Assembly (NCBI GenBank): GCA_019119745.1
Contig: DWWI01000052.1
Span: 1 to 39,924, forward strand
Origin: Candidatus Mediterraneibacter gallistercoris
Lineage (GTDB): Bacteria > Bacillota_A > Clostridia > Lachnospirales > Lachnospiraceae
Direction of reading: 5' to 3'
DNA: 39,924 nt
The translations under genes were made by a program, and so were the position numbers. The notes under the pieces are model-generated. The model did not search any database. It was given only the letters and a program-made list of their open reading frames with translations, and had not been told where the DNA came from. Of this stretch, positions 33,613-39,924 are shown piece by piece. The first letter of the stretch is position 1. Each line of letters starts with the position of its first letter.

Positions 33613-34881
33613 CTATTCTTTTGATTCTTTAACAGGTTCCATTAGCGCCTGATAGTTCTCTTCGGATATCCTTTCCCTGTCAATGGGGGTATGCAGTTTT
33701 TCCAATGTAAAAGTATCGGTTTCGATCTTCTCATTATCGGAAAGCTCCAGGAAAGGCATAAGCTCTTCGACATGCTCACGTATATCCTTTTTCTCTTTGC
33801 TTTTTTCAGGAATATACTGATTCAGGACTGGATTTTTATAAGACACCGGATTTATGTATCGCATAGTCTTATCGTCCCAGACCGATATCAGGATCGTATC
33901 AGGATACATTTTTATGTAGGTCTGACAGCGGCGTTTTAACTGGGTTACTGGTTCGTCCTGTTCAGCAAATACATTTTTGTAGAACGCATCAATATTCAGA
34001 ACTGTAGTGAGGATCACAAGACGGCAGTTCAGATATTTGTTCTTGTAACGGCTCTTAACACTGCTGGCAGTATGAGGGTCTAGCATTTTTAGCAGATCAG
34101 AAAGGCCCATGCATGAAGGACGTACATCGTCTAATATTAGACAATCTTCCTGAGAGTAGCTATCTAAGACGTCGTTTGAACCAGAACTCACATAGAAAGA
34201 ATAGCCCTTTGATTTTGCGATTTCCTTCGCAAGAGAGGTCTTTCCTGTACCGGATCCGCCTGTGATATAGATACATTCTGTATTCCGGTCTTTCTGGGTT
34301 GCTTGTAGATATTCAGAACGTACCTTGAAAGCTTCCGCAATCTTCCGGGAATAGTTCACCAGAAGCATATTATCAATTTCCAGAGTTTTGTTATACTCTC
34401 TGATCTCCCCGTCAAGTATACGCTGAATGATCTTTGTGATCTTATCGCCTTTTTCTGCATCTTCCAGTAATTCCTGATAGTCGAAATTGCAAGTTACTTC
34501 GTCAACAGAATACTGATACTTGTCCACTTTGTTAATATGTATCAAATATAGATTCGCATCCTCCCACGAACTTTTGATCTTACCTATGAAGTTAGGAGCT
34601 ATATTGAACCACTTTGCCACACAGTCCAGCTTTTGGGGCTGGTTATTTTCAAATCGCAGGAGCAGATGGATATGGGGCGGCTTTAATTCTCCCTGCTTAT
34701 GGTCTGGATTGCGTTTTTCCTCTGCTTTTGAATAACGGTCTTTGTCGTGTATTATGTAGCTGAAATCACGTATGCAGTCCTTTTTTAGGACTTCTTTCAT
34801 ATTGTCCATATCGAATAATACAGTTCCGTCTTTTTCCAGACGAGATACAATCTCACATCTCCTGATTGACTTTCTTTTCAT
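33613..34881 (-). CDS. rep: Replication initiator with HUH nuclease and SF3-type helicase (CRESS-like Rep)
   Basis: A 422-residue protein in two parts. Residues 1-130 form a Rep_2-like HUH nuclease: motif I FSYIIHDKDRY, motif II PPHIHLLLRF (HIH, 70-72), and motif III near LYLIHINKVDKYQYS with tyrosines at 112, 122 and 124; which one attacks DNA cannot be decided by reading. Residues 195-330 form a superfamily-3-like helicase: Walker A GGSGTGKTSLAKEIA (208-), Walker B DCLILDDVRPS (246-), then LNCRLVILTTVLN. The pairing is the architecture of Reps of CRESS-DNA viruses and of related bacterial plasmids. It would nick a double-strand origin and drive rolling-circle replication, presumably of the excised circle. 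ATG 34881 has a weak site. Confidence 0.85.
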   Translation of the reverse strand: MKRKSIRRCEIVSRLEKDGTVLFDMDNMKEVLKKDCIRDFSYIIHDKDRYSKAEEKRNPDHKQGELKPPHIHLLLRFENNQPQKLDCVAKWFNIAPNFIGKIKSSWEDANLYLIHINKVDKYQYSVDEVTCNFDYQELLEDAEKGDKITKIIQRILDGEIREYNKTLEIDNMLLVNYSRKIAEAFKVRSEYLQATQKDRNTECIYITGGSGTGKTSLAKEIAKSKGYSFYVSSGSNDVLDSYSQEDCLILDDVRPSCMGLSDLLKMLDPHTASSVKSRYKNKYLNCRLVILTTVLNIDAFYKNVFAEQDEPVTQLKRRCQTYIKMYPDTILISVWDDKTMRYINPVSYKNPVLNQYIPEKSKEKKDIREHVEELMPFLELSDNEKIETDTFTLEKLHTPIDRERISEENYQALMEPVKESKE

Positions 34882-34919
34882 AATCTTTCACTTCCTATTC
34901 TACGCATTCTACATACTAA

Positions 34920-35035
34920 GGAGGGGGGACAAGCCCTCCCCCCTCCAAATATTTATAGCATTTTCAAGCTGCTTTCTACATTACTACACTCTTCGGCGTT
35001 CCCCCTCCCTGGCTTCCTTCCGGCGGCAAGCCGCC
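34920..35035. repeat. Two strong hairpins upstream of rep, candidate origin or leader
   Basis: GGAGGGGGG/CCCCCCTCC (34920-34928, 34938-34946) and GGCGGC/GCCGCC (35022-35027, 35030-35035). Between them lies ACATTACTACACTC (34979-34992), loosely like the TACTACG nick region of pMV158-type origins. The first hairpin could also stop transcription into rep. Confidence 0.45.
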
Positions 35036-35064
35036 TCAAGTCCGCCCGGGAGTGTGAAACGCTG

Positions 35065-35595
35065 TTAGAGTCTCGACTGTCTGTTTAGCTGTCCGATCAG
35101 AATTTTATATTCTTCGGATGCTAGGATACGTGCGAGGTGAGGGAACTGTACTGAAAACTCAGAACAGGGAACTTCTATTACAAGTAAATTTTCTATTAGC
35201 CAAACGTTGGTAATTACAACCGAGAACCAAGCTGAAAGAGAAATTCCTTTGCTCCGAGCAAACTCAACATAGCCTTTGCGCAATTCAGCCAAAATAGCTT
35301 GTTTCAGATCGATATTTCTGTCATTCCAAGTATCTTTTAACCGATACACATCTACAGCTAAAAATTCTATATGGATTTCCGGGAAAACTCGTTTAGGAAC
35401 AACCACTCCATATGATATCCAAAAATTGCGGATAGCTTCTTTTAAAGCAGTGTTGTAATCCTCTGGAGTTTTGAAAAGAAACTCAGTATGGATAGTACAT
35501 TTTGAACGAACATACTTCGCATGACTTCTCCGTATAAATTCCTCTATTGAGTTTCCTAAACTTTTTCCTGTATCTGTTTCTGCCTTATTTACCAT
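35065..35595 (-). CDS. Unrecognised 176-residue element protein
   Basis: A soluble, mixed alpha/beta protein with no signal or membrane helix. Visible: IEEFIRRSHAKYVRSK, WISYGVVVPKRVFPEIHIEFLAVDVYRL, KGISLSAWFSVVITNVW. The ATG at 35595 has an excellent GGAGGTATGT site. Lies between the sigma-like gene and rep, on the same strand, with an AACGTGTT palindrome upstream. Family not recognised. Confidence 0.68.
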   Translation of the reverse strand: MVNKAETDTGKSLGNSIEEFIRRSHAKYVRSKCTIHTEFLFKTPEDYNTALKEAIRNFWISYGVVVPKRVFPEIHIEFLAVDVYRLKDTWNDRNIDLKQAILAELRKGYVEFARSKGISLSAWFSVVITNVWLIENLLVIEVPCSEFSVQFPHLARILASEEYKILIGQLNRQSRL

Positions 35596-35615
35596 ACATA
35601 CCTCCGTGGTAGTGA

Positions 35616-35638
35616 AACGTGTTCACAAGAAACACGTT
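35616..35638. promoter_or_regulatory. AACGTGTT/AACACGTT palindrome upstream of the 176-residue gene
   Basis: Perfect 8-bp arms (35616-35623, 35631-35638) with a 7-bp gap, 20 bp before the gene's start. Possible operator or hairpin. Confidence 0.45.
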
Positions 35639-35662
35639 CCACATGAATTTAATCAACATTTG

Positions 35663-35953
35663 CTACTCGATTTCAGCAAGCGGGTCTTTTTCCACAGTGA
35701 CGCTGATAACGTTTGTGCCTCTTAGTTCAAGAGAAACCAGGCTGCCCCAGTGAACGGCTTCGAGAGCCTTCTCAACTGTATTTACACTGGCAGGGTCTAC
35801 AATCCGTTTGATGACTCGGGTACTTTCAAAGGGGATGTAAGTTATAACGTAGCCTGCCTTCCACGCAACGGGCCGTCCATTGATTTCAGCCTTTCCGTCC
35901 GAGCGATGCTTGGCATCAAGGATAAGTCCGCCGTCCTGTAATTTCTTAATCAA
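35663..35953 (-). CDS. Unrecognised 96-residue element protein
   Basis: A soluble, beta-rich protein (VAWKAGYVITYIPFESTRVIKRIVD; GSLVSLELRGTNVISVTVEKD). The start is TTG at 35953, chosen for its AGGAGG site. It belongs to the minus-strand element operon. No family recognised. Confidence 0.6.
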   Translation of the reverse strand: MIKKLQDGGLILDAKHRSDGKAEINGRPVAWKAGYVITYIPFESTRVIKRIVDPASVNTVEKALEAVHWGSLVSLELRGTNVISVTVEKDPLAEIE

Positions 35954-36033
35954 GGTCTGTCACCTCCTCTCGTATAAGGTTGGAATTGCTTCCAATATAT
36001 AAGGACACTGGAGAGGCGAAATGACGACGAAAA

Positions 36034-36546
36034 TTATTTTTTTCTCAAAAATTTTTTGATTTCACGCAACAATCGGGCTTTACGGCTTCTGACAGTAGAG
36101 GCAGGCTTGCCGATTTGCTCCGCGTAATCGCTTGTTGGAATTTCTAAGATGAATATCGCATCAAACAAGTCAAGCCAGTCATTTCCCAGATCGAGGATAT
36201 AAGCACGTAGATTAGAGAGAAAACATTTCTTATTAAATGTATCTTCTGCGCTGATGGAAGACATCTGCGGATAAAGTGATTCCATAAAATTGAGTGCGGA
36301 GTGATTTTCTACCGTTCCTTCATAGACTGCGTCAACAGAGCGTGTACGTTGATAATACCGCGAATTGCTTTTCATCATTCTTTCGGGATCGTGAGCGAGG
36401 AGTGCATAAATATCTTCTCCTACACATATCCAATCATGACAATCCGAACAGGAAATCCAATAAGTAATAGTCCCTTCTTGCGACAAAACTATTTTGCCGC
36501 GATACTCCTGGTTACAAAAATTCTTCAAGTTATTATTCTGTGTCAT
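36034..36546 (-). CDS. Sigma-70 region 4-like regulator of the element
   Basis: A 170-residue protein. The C terminus DYAEQIGKPASTVRSRKARLLREIKKF (about 138-165) is a helix-turn-helix of the sigma-region-4 type used by regulators on Firmicutes mobile elements. The N-terminal part has ISCSDCHDWICVGEDIYALL with a CxxC pair that might bind metal, and RMMKSNSRYYQRTRSVD. ATG 36546 follows AGGAGGTGTCAGC; a longer frame to 36609 is rejected. It is the first gene of the minus-strand element genes, downstream of a GC-rich palindrome, and may control them. Confidence 0.7.
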   Translation of the reverse strand: MTQNNNLKNFCNQEYRGKIVLSQEGTITYWISCSDCHDWICVGEDIYALLAHDPERMMKSNSRYYQRTRSVDAVYEGTVENHSALNFMESLYPQMSSISAEDTFNKKCFLSNLRAYILDLGNDWLDLFDAIFILEIPTSDYAEQIGKPASTVRSRKARLLREIKKFLRKK

Positions 36547-36600
36547 ATGCTGACACCTCCTAGGTTGATAGTCAGCACCGTAGGTTTTCCGTCTGGAAAC

Positions 36601-37014
36601 AGGCGGCATAATACAGCACTGCCGCCTTATAAGTAGAAGGGGGAGGTTTTCTGAATAGGTTTGAATTGTGTATGTTTAAAGATAAAGAACTAAATGTAAT
36701 GCTTTTTTTGTTTATGTTGCTGAAAAAGATGTAATACGGAACAAAAACTATACATATAAACCAAAAAAAACTGCAAAGAAAGATTGAAATTATACAAATT
36801 GCATAATCGAATTGTTCCTAAATTGTGTTTGTTGTTTGTGTTTAGAAGTGAGTGAAAGAAAATTACATATAGTTGAATAGAATATTCAGATTTGTGTTTG
36901 GAAAATTAAGCTATTTTTTGTTTTTAATAAATGTGTGAAAAGACAATTTGAGTATTTTGAGTAGACAATACAGAAAATTGACTGAAATTATGGATTTGGA
37001 AAACGTTAGAGGAC
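36601..37014. other. AT-rich regulatory gap with a palindrome at one end
   Basis: A 414-bp gap between divergent genes. It begins with AGGCGGCA/TGCCGCCT (36601-36608, 36620-36627), a GC palindrome just upstream of the sigma-like gene. The rest is extremely AT-rich (A-runs and T-runs, for example CAAAAAAAACTG) and presumably holds divergent promoters. No gene seen. Confidence 0.55.
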
Positions 37015-37302
37015 GTGTCAAAAGAAGAGATCAGAACGGTATTTCAGATCGTGTTGCCTTTTGGAAAGATGTTGAACTATGAAAGGCAAATAGACACAAA
37101 CTATATTGTCGTCTGGTATACCTTGCCAGAAGACAGACTGAAAGTGCATGAACTGAATCTTCTGCCTGATGATGTTTACTATGAATGTGAGAAGGTGGGA
37201 AAAGAGAGAATATTAGAAAATGGAGATTGGCTGCATCAATATAGGCAGTTTACAGTTGCCAGAGGTTACAGTGAAATATGGTTGAATAATCCGTATATAT
37301 GA
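37015..37302 (+). CDS. Unrecognised 95-residue element protein
   Basis: Soluble and acidic/basic mixed (MSKEEIRTVFQIVLPFGKML; CEKVGKERILENGDWLHQYRQF). The start is GTG 37015 behind AGAGGAC, close spacing. On the plus strand, convergent with the ribbon-helix-helix gene, sharing a hairpin between them. No family recognised. Confidence 0.55.
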   Translation: MSKEEIRTVFQIVLPFGKMLNYERQIDTNYIVVWYTLPEDRLKVHELNLLPDDVYYECEKVGKERILENGDWLHQYRQFTVARGYSEIWLNNPYI

Positions 37303-37332
37303 AAAAATCCCATACCATAAAACGGTAAGGGA
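37302..37332 (-). terminator. Terminator of the ribbon-helix-helix gene
   Basis: TCCCTTACC and GGTATGGGA on the minus strand, ending TTTTTTC. It lies between convergent genes and overlaps the end of the 95-residue frame, so it may be bidirectional. Confidence 0.75.
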
Positions 37333-37341
37333 CTTTATGAG

Positions 37342-37494
37342 TTACTTATTTGAGGAATGTTCAGCAATCCATTTTTTTAAAATTAAATTGATGTATTGGC
37401 TAAAATTCCTTTCATCTTTTTCAGCTAGTTCTTTAATCTGATTAACCACATTTTCATCTAATGTAATGCTTACTTTTGTTTTTAATGGTTTCAT
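37342..37494 (-). CDS. Ribbon-helix-helix DNA-binding protein
   Basis: A 50-residue Arc/CopG-like protein: KTKVSITLDENVVNQI (beta strand) then ELAEKDERNFSQYINLILKKW (two helices). ATG 37494 follows AAAGGATG; a longer frame starts 30 bases earlier with no site. Such proteins repress plasmid or transposon genes; target not shown. It is divergent from the surface-protein gene, with about 136 bp between. Confidence 0.75.
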   Translation of the reverse strand: MKPLKTKVSITLDENVVNQIKELAEKDERNFSQYINLILKKWIAEHSSNK

Positions 37495-37630
37495 ACTACA
37501 CATCCTTTTTCTGTAATATACCACTTAGTTATATTTAGTATTGAAAAGTAGGATAAAGTAGTATAAAATAGGATATGTTCAAAAGTCTTTTATACTTAAA
37601 ATCATATAATTCTAAGGAGGAAGAAAGAAA

Positions 37631-38644
37631 ATGAAACGTAAAGTGATACTTGCACTGTTAGCAACTATGACGTTGACAGTCGGTAGCTTAGGAACAGTGT
37701 TTGCAACAGAAAGCAATCAGGGGATTGAAATTCAGACGACTGAATCTGAGATTCATACTCATGTATGGGGCGATGCATACTATGTGAAGGATGCAGACGC
37801 AGTTTATGACCAGGTAAAAGTGATTGACCAGGAGGAGAAATGGGATTGGGTAATCAATATTATCAGCCCTGCTTGGGACGAGGAGATTACCGAGGTTCAG
37901 ACCATCTGTTTCTCCTGTGAGGACAAGGGTATCCATACCCAGTTTATGAATGACAAGGTCGTGGGTACAGGTGAAAGCGTAGAAGACCATGTTAAGGCTC
38001 ACATGCTTAACGGAGAATCTGGTGCTTACGGCAGCCGTGAAGTGGTAGTCGACACCATCCATCATGAGGCGGTAACGGAGAAGGTATGGACTAAGGTTCA
38101 GGATGAAATCTCCCATATGGAAAACGTCCTCGTAACCCCGGAGAAAGGTCATTGGGAGCATGCTTGTGCGGATTGTGGTGAGATTCAGGACAGAGATACC
38201 GGAGAAGTAATAAAACCGGGGACAATCACACCAGAGAATCCGGGGACTGAAGCACCGGAAAATCCTGATACCGACAAACCCGTAAATCCAGATGGAAATA
38301 CCGATAATCCGGGGGACACTACAGAAGACAAAGAGGAAAATACGCAGAAGCCGGGAACATCGACAGGAGATAATTCTCAGACTACAACAGACGATAAAAC
38401 ACAGTCAGGAAACGAGAATACATCAAGCACAGAGAACAAGTCCGATGGACAGGGACAGAGCGAAAATAAAGAGACAGCAACAGCAGACGAAAGTGAAAAA
38501 GCTGATACTACTGTAACTGTATCAACTGAAAAGAAGTCACCGAAGACAGGGGACACATCAAGCCTGATCTATCTTGCTACTCTTGCCGGAAGTGCTGTTA
38601 CCGGAGGTACTGCTTTTGGTCTCAGGAGAAAATTCAAGAAATAA
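37631..38644 (+). CDS. Secreted surface protein with Cys/His pairs and SPKTG sortase anchor
   Basis: 337 residues, with a signal peptide (KRKVILALLATMTLTVGSLGTVFATE), a globular part (30-195), a Pro/Thr/Asn-rich stalk (195-300) and an anchor of SPKTGD, a hydrophobic helix and RRKFKK, the layout of a sortase substrate with Ser in place of Leu. In the globular part ICFSC, later EDHVKAHM (HxxxH), and HACADCGE (CxxC) suggest zinc binding. ATG 37631 has AAGGAGGAAG. No sortase is encoded on the element, so it would rely on the host's. Cargo gene; adhesion is inference. Confidence 0.82.
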   Translation: MKRKVILALLATMTLTVGSLGTVFATESNQGIEIQTTESEIHTHVWGDAYYVKDADAVYDQVKVIDQEEKWDWVINIISPAWDEEITEVQTICFSCEDKGIHTQFMNDKVVGTGESVEDHVKAHMLNGESGAYGSREVVVDTIHHEAVTEKVWTKVQDEISHMENVLVTPEKGHWEHACADCGEIQDRDTGEVIKPGTITPENPGTEAPENPDTDKPVNPDGNTDNPGDTTEDKEENTQKPGTSTGDNSQTTTDDKTQSGNENTSSTENKSDGQGQSENKETATADESEKADTTVTVSTEKKSPKTGDTSSLIYLATLAGSAVTGGTAFGLRRKFKK

Positions 38645-38714
38645 TGCGATACATACAAGAGAGGGATTCGGATATCTGAATTCCTCTTTTTTCTTTGTGT
38701 ACCATTCCGTCACC

Positions 38715-38764
38715 CCTAAAACAGTGATTTTAGGAGTAAATGTTGAAAAGCACATTTACACCTA
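38715..38764 (+). repeat. Overlapping, mutually exclusive inverted repeats
   Basis: CCTAAAA/TTTTAGG (38715-38721, 38728-38734) shares TAGG with TAGGAGTAAATG/CATTTACACCTA (38731-38742, 38753-38764). Only one stem can form at a time. Confidence 0.6.
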
Positions 38765-38774
38765 AGCAAAATCA

Positions 38775-38818
38775 CTTGCCCCTCTGCCCGTCTCCCATAG
38801 GGGAAGCAAGTTTGTTTA
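38775..38818 (+). terminator. Terminator downstream of the surface-protein gene
   Basis: CTTGCCCCT and AGGGGAAGCAAG form a stem with a short bulge, followed by TTTGTTTA on the plus strand. Confidence 0.7.
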
Positions 38819-39057
38819 TAGTTATAGGAAATTGACTAAGATTTTCTGATTTAGAAACAGGACGCTTGCACAGCCGACCCGCCGCCCTGCTAGGAACCGT
38901 CGCTCTTTGCATCCGCTTTGCGGAACGCTAGAACATATTACAATAATAAACAAAACTAAAAATGAGTCTAATTCTTGACATTTTCCACAAATTTGATATC
39001 TTAAAATAAGAAATTAAAAATGCGTTGGGGTTTTATGGAGTTTCGGATAAAAATGCC
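38819..39057. other. Non-coding right end of the element with a GC-rich island
   Basis: Mostly AT-rich without credible genes. At 38861-38931 a GC-rich island carries the hairpin CCGC-TTT-GCGG (38913-38923) between two GCTAG direct repeats (38889, 38927). Candidate for an origin, oriT or recombination accessory site; not established. Confidence 0.4.
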
Positions 39058-39078
39058 GGTTACACTTTTGGTTACACC
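39058..39078 (+). repeat. Right arm-type repeats, GGTTACAC twice
   Basis: GGTTACACT at 39058 and GGTTACACC at 39070 (12-bp period), 54 bp before attR. Matches the left-end motif. Confidence 0.7.
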
Positions 39079-39131
39079 TGCTTGGATGATGTGCAGAAGC
39101 CCCCTTTCTCTGCGGTTTAGAAGCCATTATT

Positions 39132-39156
39132 CGGGTTCGAATCCCGTATACTCCAG
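39132..39156 (+). repeat. attR core
   Basis: Exact 25-bp copy of attL. The preceding sequence does not fold as a tRNA, so it is a tRNA fragment, not a gene. Confidence 0.93.
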
Positions 39157-39157
39157 C

Positions 39158-39197
39158 AAAAAGCAGGATTTGGATCTTATCCATGATTCTGCTTTTT
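39158..39197 (+). terminator. Original terminator of the tRNA operon, stranded beyond the element
   Basis: AAAAAGCAG and CTGCTTTTT with an AT/AT extension form a stem starting 2 bp after attR. Excision would put it 2 bp behind tRNA-Ala. Confidence 0.85.
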
Positions 39198-39221
39198 CTC
39201 ATTTGTAAAGGAGAAAAACTG

Positions 39222-39812
39222 ATGAAATATAAAAATATTGTCTTTGATTTCGGAAATGTCATCGGACGGTTTGACGGCCGCTATATCCTTGAACACTTCT
39301 GCTCCTCCGAGGAAGACTACCGGATCCTCTCCGGCGCCATCTTTCCTCGCTGGCCTGATCTGGACAAGGGTACAATTGACTATGATTCCAATATAGAAAC
39401 CGTCGCCTTTGAAGTTCCAGACCGGCTGAAGGAAAATGTGCGCACCTTTTTCAAAGACTGGCCTAAATATGTAGATCTTCTCCCCCAGACGACCGCTTTT
39501 ATCAAGGAGCTGAGAGAAACGGATGCAAATATCTACCTGCTCTCCAATGCCTCCACCTATTTTGCAGAATGGTTCTCCGACAGAGAGCCAATAAAAGACT
39601 TCGATGGTATCGTCTTTTCCGCGCCGTTGAAAATGGCAAAACCAGAACCGGAAATATATAACTATCTTTTCAGACAATTTCACCTGGATCCTGAAGACTG
39701 TTTCTTTATCGATGATCTGGAGGAGAATATATTAACAGGAAAATCACTCGGAATGGACGGAATTGTATTTACAGGTGATATTGAAGAAGTGAAAAAGAAG
39801 ATTAATTTCTGA
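39222..39812 (+). CDS. HAD-superfamily hydrolase
   Basis: A 196-residue soluble phosphatase-like enzyme of HAD subfamily IA. Motif I is FDFGNVIGRF (DxG; the second Asp of DxD is replaced by Gly, unlike canonical HAD phosphatases), motif II LLSNAS, motif III Lys in MAKPEPEIYNYL, motif IV FIDDLEENI. DxG in motif I is seen in YihX-like and epoxide-hydrolase N-terminal-like members, so catalysis must be verified. ATG 39222 follows AAAGGAGAAAAAC; the longer frame (39183) overlaps the terminator. It is a chromosomal gene downstream of attR, ending at a perfect terminator. Confidence 0.88.
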   Translation: MKYKNIVFDFGNVIGRFDGRYILEHFCSSEEDYRILSGAIFPRWPDLDKGTIDYDSNIETVAFEVPDRLKENVRTFFKDWPKYVDLLPQTTAFIKELRETDANIYLLSNASTYFAEWFSDREPIKDFDGIVFSAPLKMAKPEPEIYNYLFRQFHLDPEDCFFIDDLEENILTGKSLGMDGIVFTGDIEEVKKKINF

Positions 39813-39837
39813 ATCTTCTGATTTTTTATATTAAAAG

Positions 39838-39874
39838 GTGCCGTGTACCTTCGCGAAGGTACACGGCACTTTTT
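39838..39874 (+). terminator. Terminator of the HAD hydrolase gene
   Basis: GTGCCGTGTACCTTCG and CGAAGGTACACGGCAC form a perfect 16-bp stem (no loop bases besides the central CG), followed by TTTTT. Confidence 0.93.
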
Positions 39875-39924
39875 AATGATTATTGTCTGACAATTTAGAG
39901 ATTCCTGACCTTAAACTCCCTCTG

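Larger units (their letters stand above)
31705..39156. mobile_element. 7.4-kb integrated element in tRNA-Ala
   Basis: Bounded by a 25-bp exact repeat of the tRNA 3' end, with integrase adjacent to attL and paired arm-like repeats at both ends. It encodes integrase, a replication initiator (HUH plus SF3 helicase), a sigma-like regulator, a ribbon-helix-helix protein, an anchored surface protein and unknown small genes. Its DNA is visibly richer in A+T than the flanks, especially 36600-37620. No relaxase of a conjugative type, coupling protein, type IV secretion gene, capsid or terminase is present, so it is neither a complete conjugative element nor a prophage. It may be mobilised by others or transfer through Rep. 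Confidence 0.9.

Noticed and set aside
38715..38734. Short repeats considered as a CRISPR array
   Set aside because: No regular repeat-spacer pattern and no cas genes anywhere in the window.
31705..39156. Element considered as a prophage or conjugative element
   Set aside because: No capsid, portal, terminase, type IV secretion, coupling protein or conjugative relaxase genes are present.
39014..39262. 82-residue frame across attR
   Set aside because: Antisense translation of the tRNA fragment and right arm; no ribosome site.

Overview
The window looks like chromosomal DNA of a Gram-positive gut Clostridia, most likely a Lachnospiraceae species. The reasons are strong GGAGG ribosome sites with ATG/GTG/TTG starts, Rho-independent terminators, tRNA genes without encoded CCA, an apparently pyrophosphate-type phosphofructokinase, a two-subunit iron-sulfur L-serine dehydratase and an LPXTG-like surface anchor. 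The species assignment is inference; no 16S or species marker is present.

Layout of the core part (1-31700). It starts with the N-terminal part of a radical SAM protein. Then come ftsH with a small overlapping coiled-coil gene, a DUF308/HdeD membrane protein with a GT8 glycosyltransferase, and a TetR-type regulator. A spermidine/putrescine-type ABC operon follows (binding lipoprotein, two permeases, ATPase) and ends in a PHP phosphoesterase. Next are sdaAB-sdaAA, a 5'-truncated ornithine carbamoyltransferase remnant lying against a HEPN/MNT toxin-antitoxin pair, a kinase-like membrane protein paired with an Ig-like surface protein, glf, the phosphofructokinase, pyrC, and a csoR-copA copper operon. 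The part ends with a FtsX-type ABC exporter, an MFS transporter, a zinc-dependent phospholipase C-like protein, and the RNA cluster ssrA / tRNA-Val / tRNA-Ala.

Integrated element (about 31705-39156, 7.4 kb). A tyrosine integrase next to tRNA-Ala, and a 25-bp exact repeat of the tRNA 3' end (attL 31705-31729, attR 39132-39156), define a genomic element. Paired GGTTACAC repeats just inside both ends look like integrase arm sites. The element encodes a Rep with an HUH nuclease domain plus an SF3-like helicase (the domain order of CRESS-DNA Reps), a sigma-region-4-like regulator, a ribbon-helix-helix protein, four unrecognised small proteins and a secreted Cys/His-rich protein with an SPKTG anchor. 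It cut tRNA-Ala off from its terminator, which now lies beyond attR, and supplies a new terminator 12 bp inside attL. A HAD hydrolase follows attR.

Most notable points: the copA reading frame carries a C-terminal CopZ-like domain preceded by its own ribosome site and ATG, so it may yield both a fused and a free chaperone; the adjacent csoR is only 57 codons and lacks its first expected copper-ligand cysteine, although its promoter spacer is a perfect-length copper-type operator; the integrated CRESS-like Rep element; four in-phase ATTTC repeats replacing the -35 box of the ABC exporter operon; and the kinase-like/Ig-like membrane pair.
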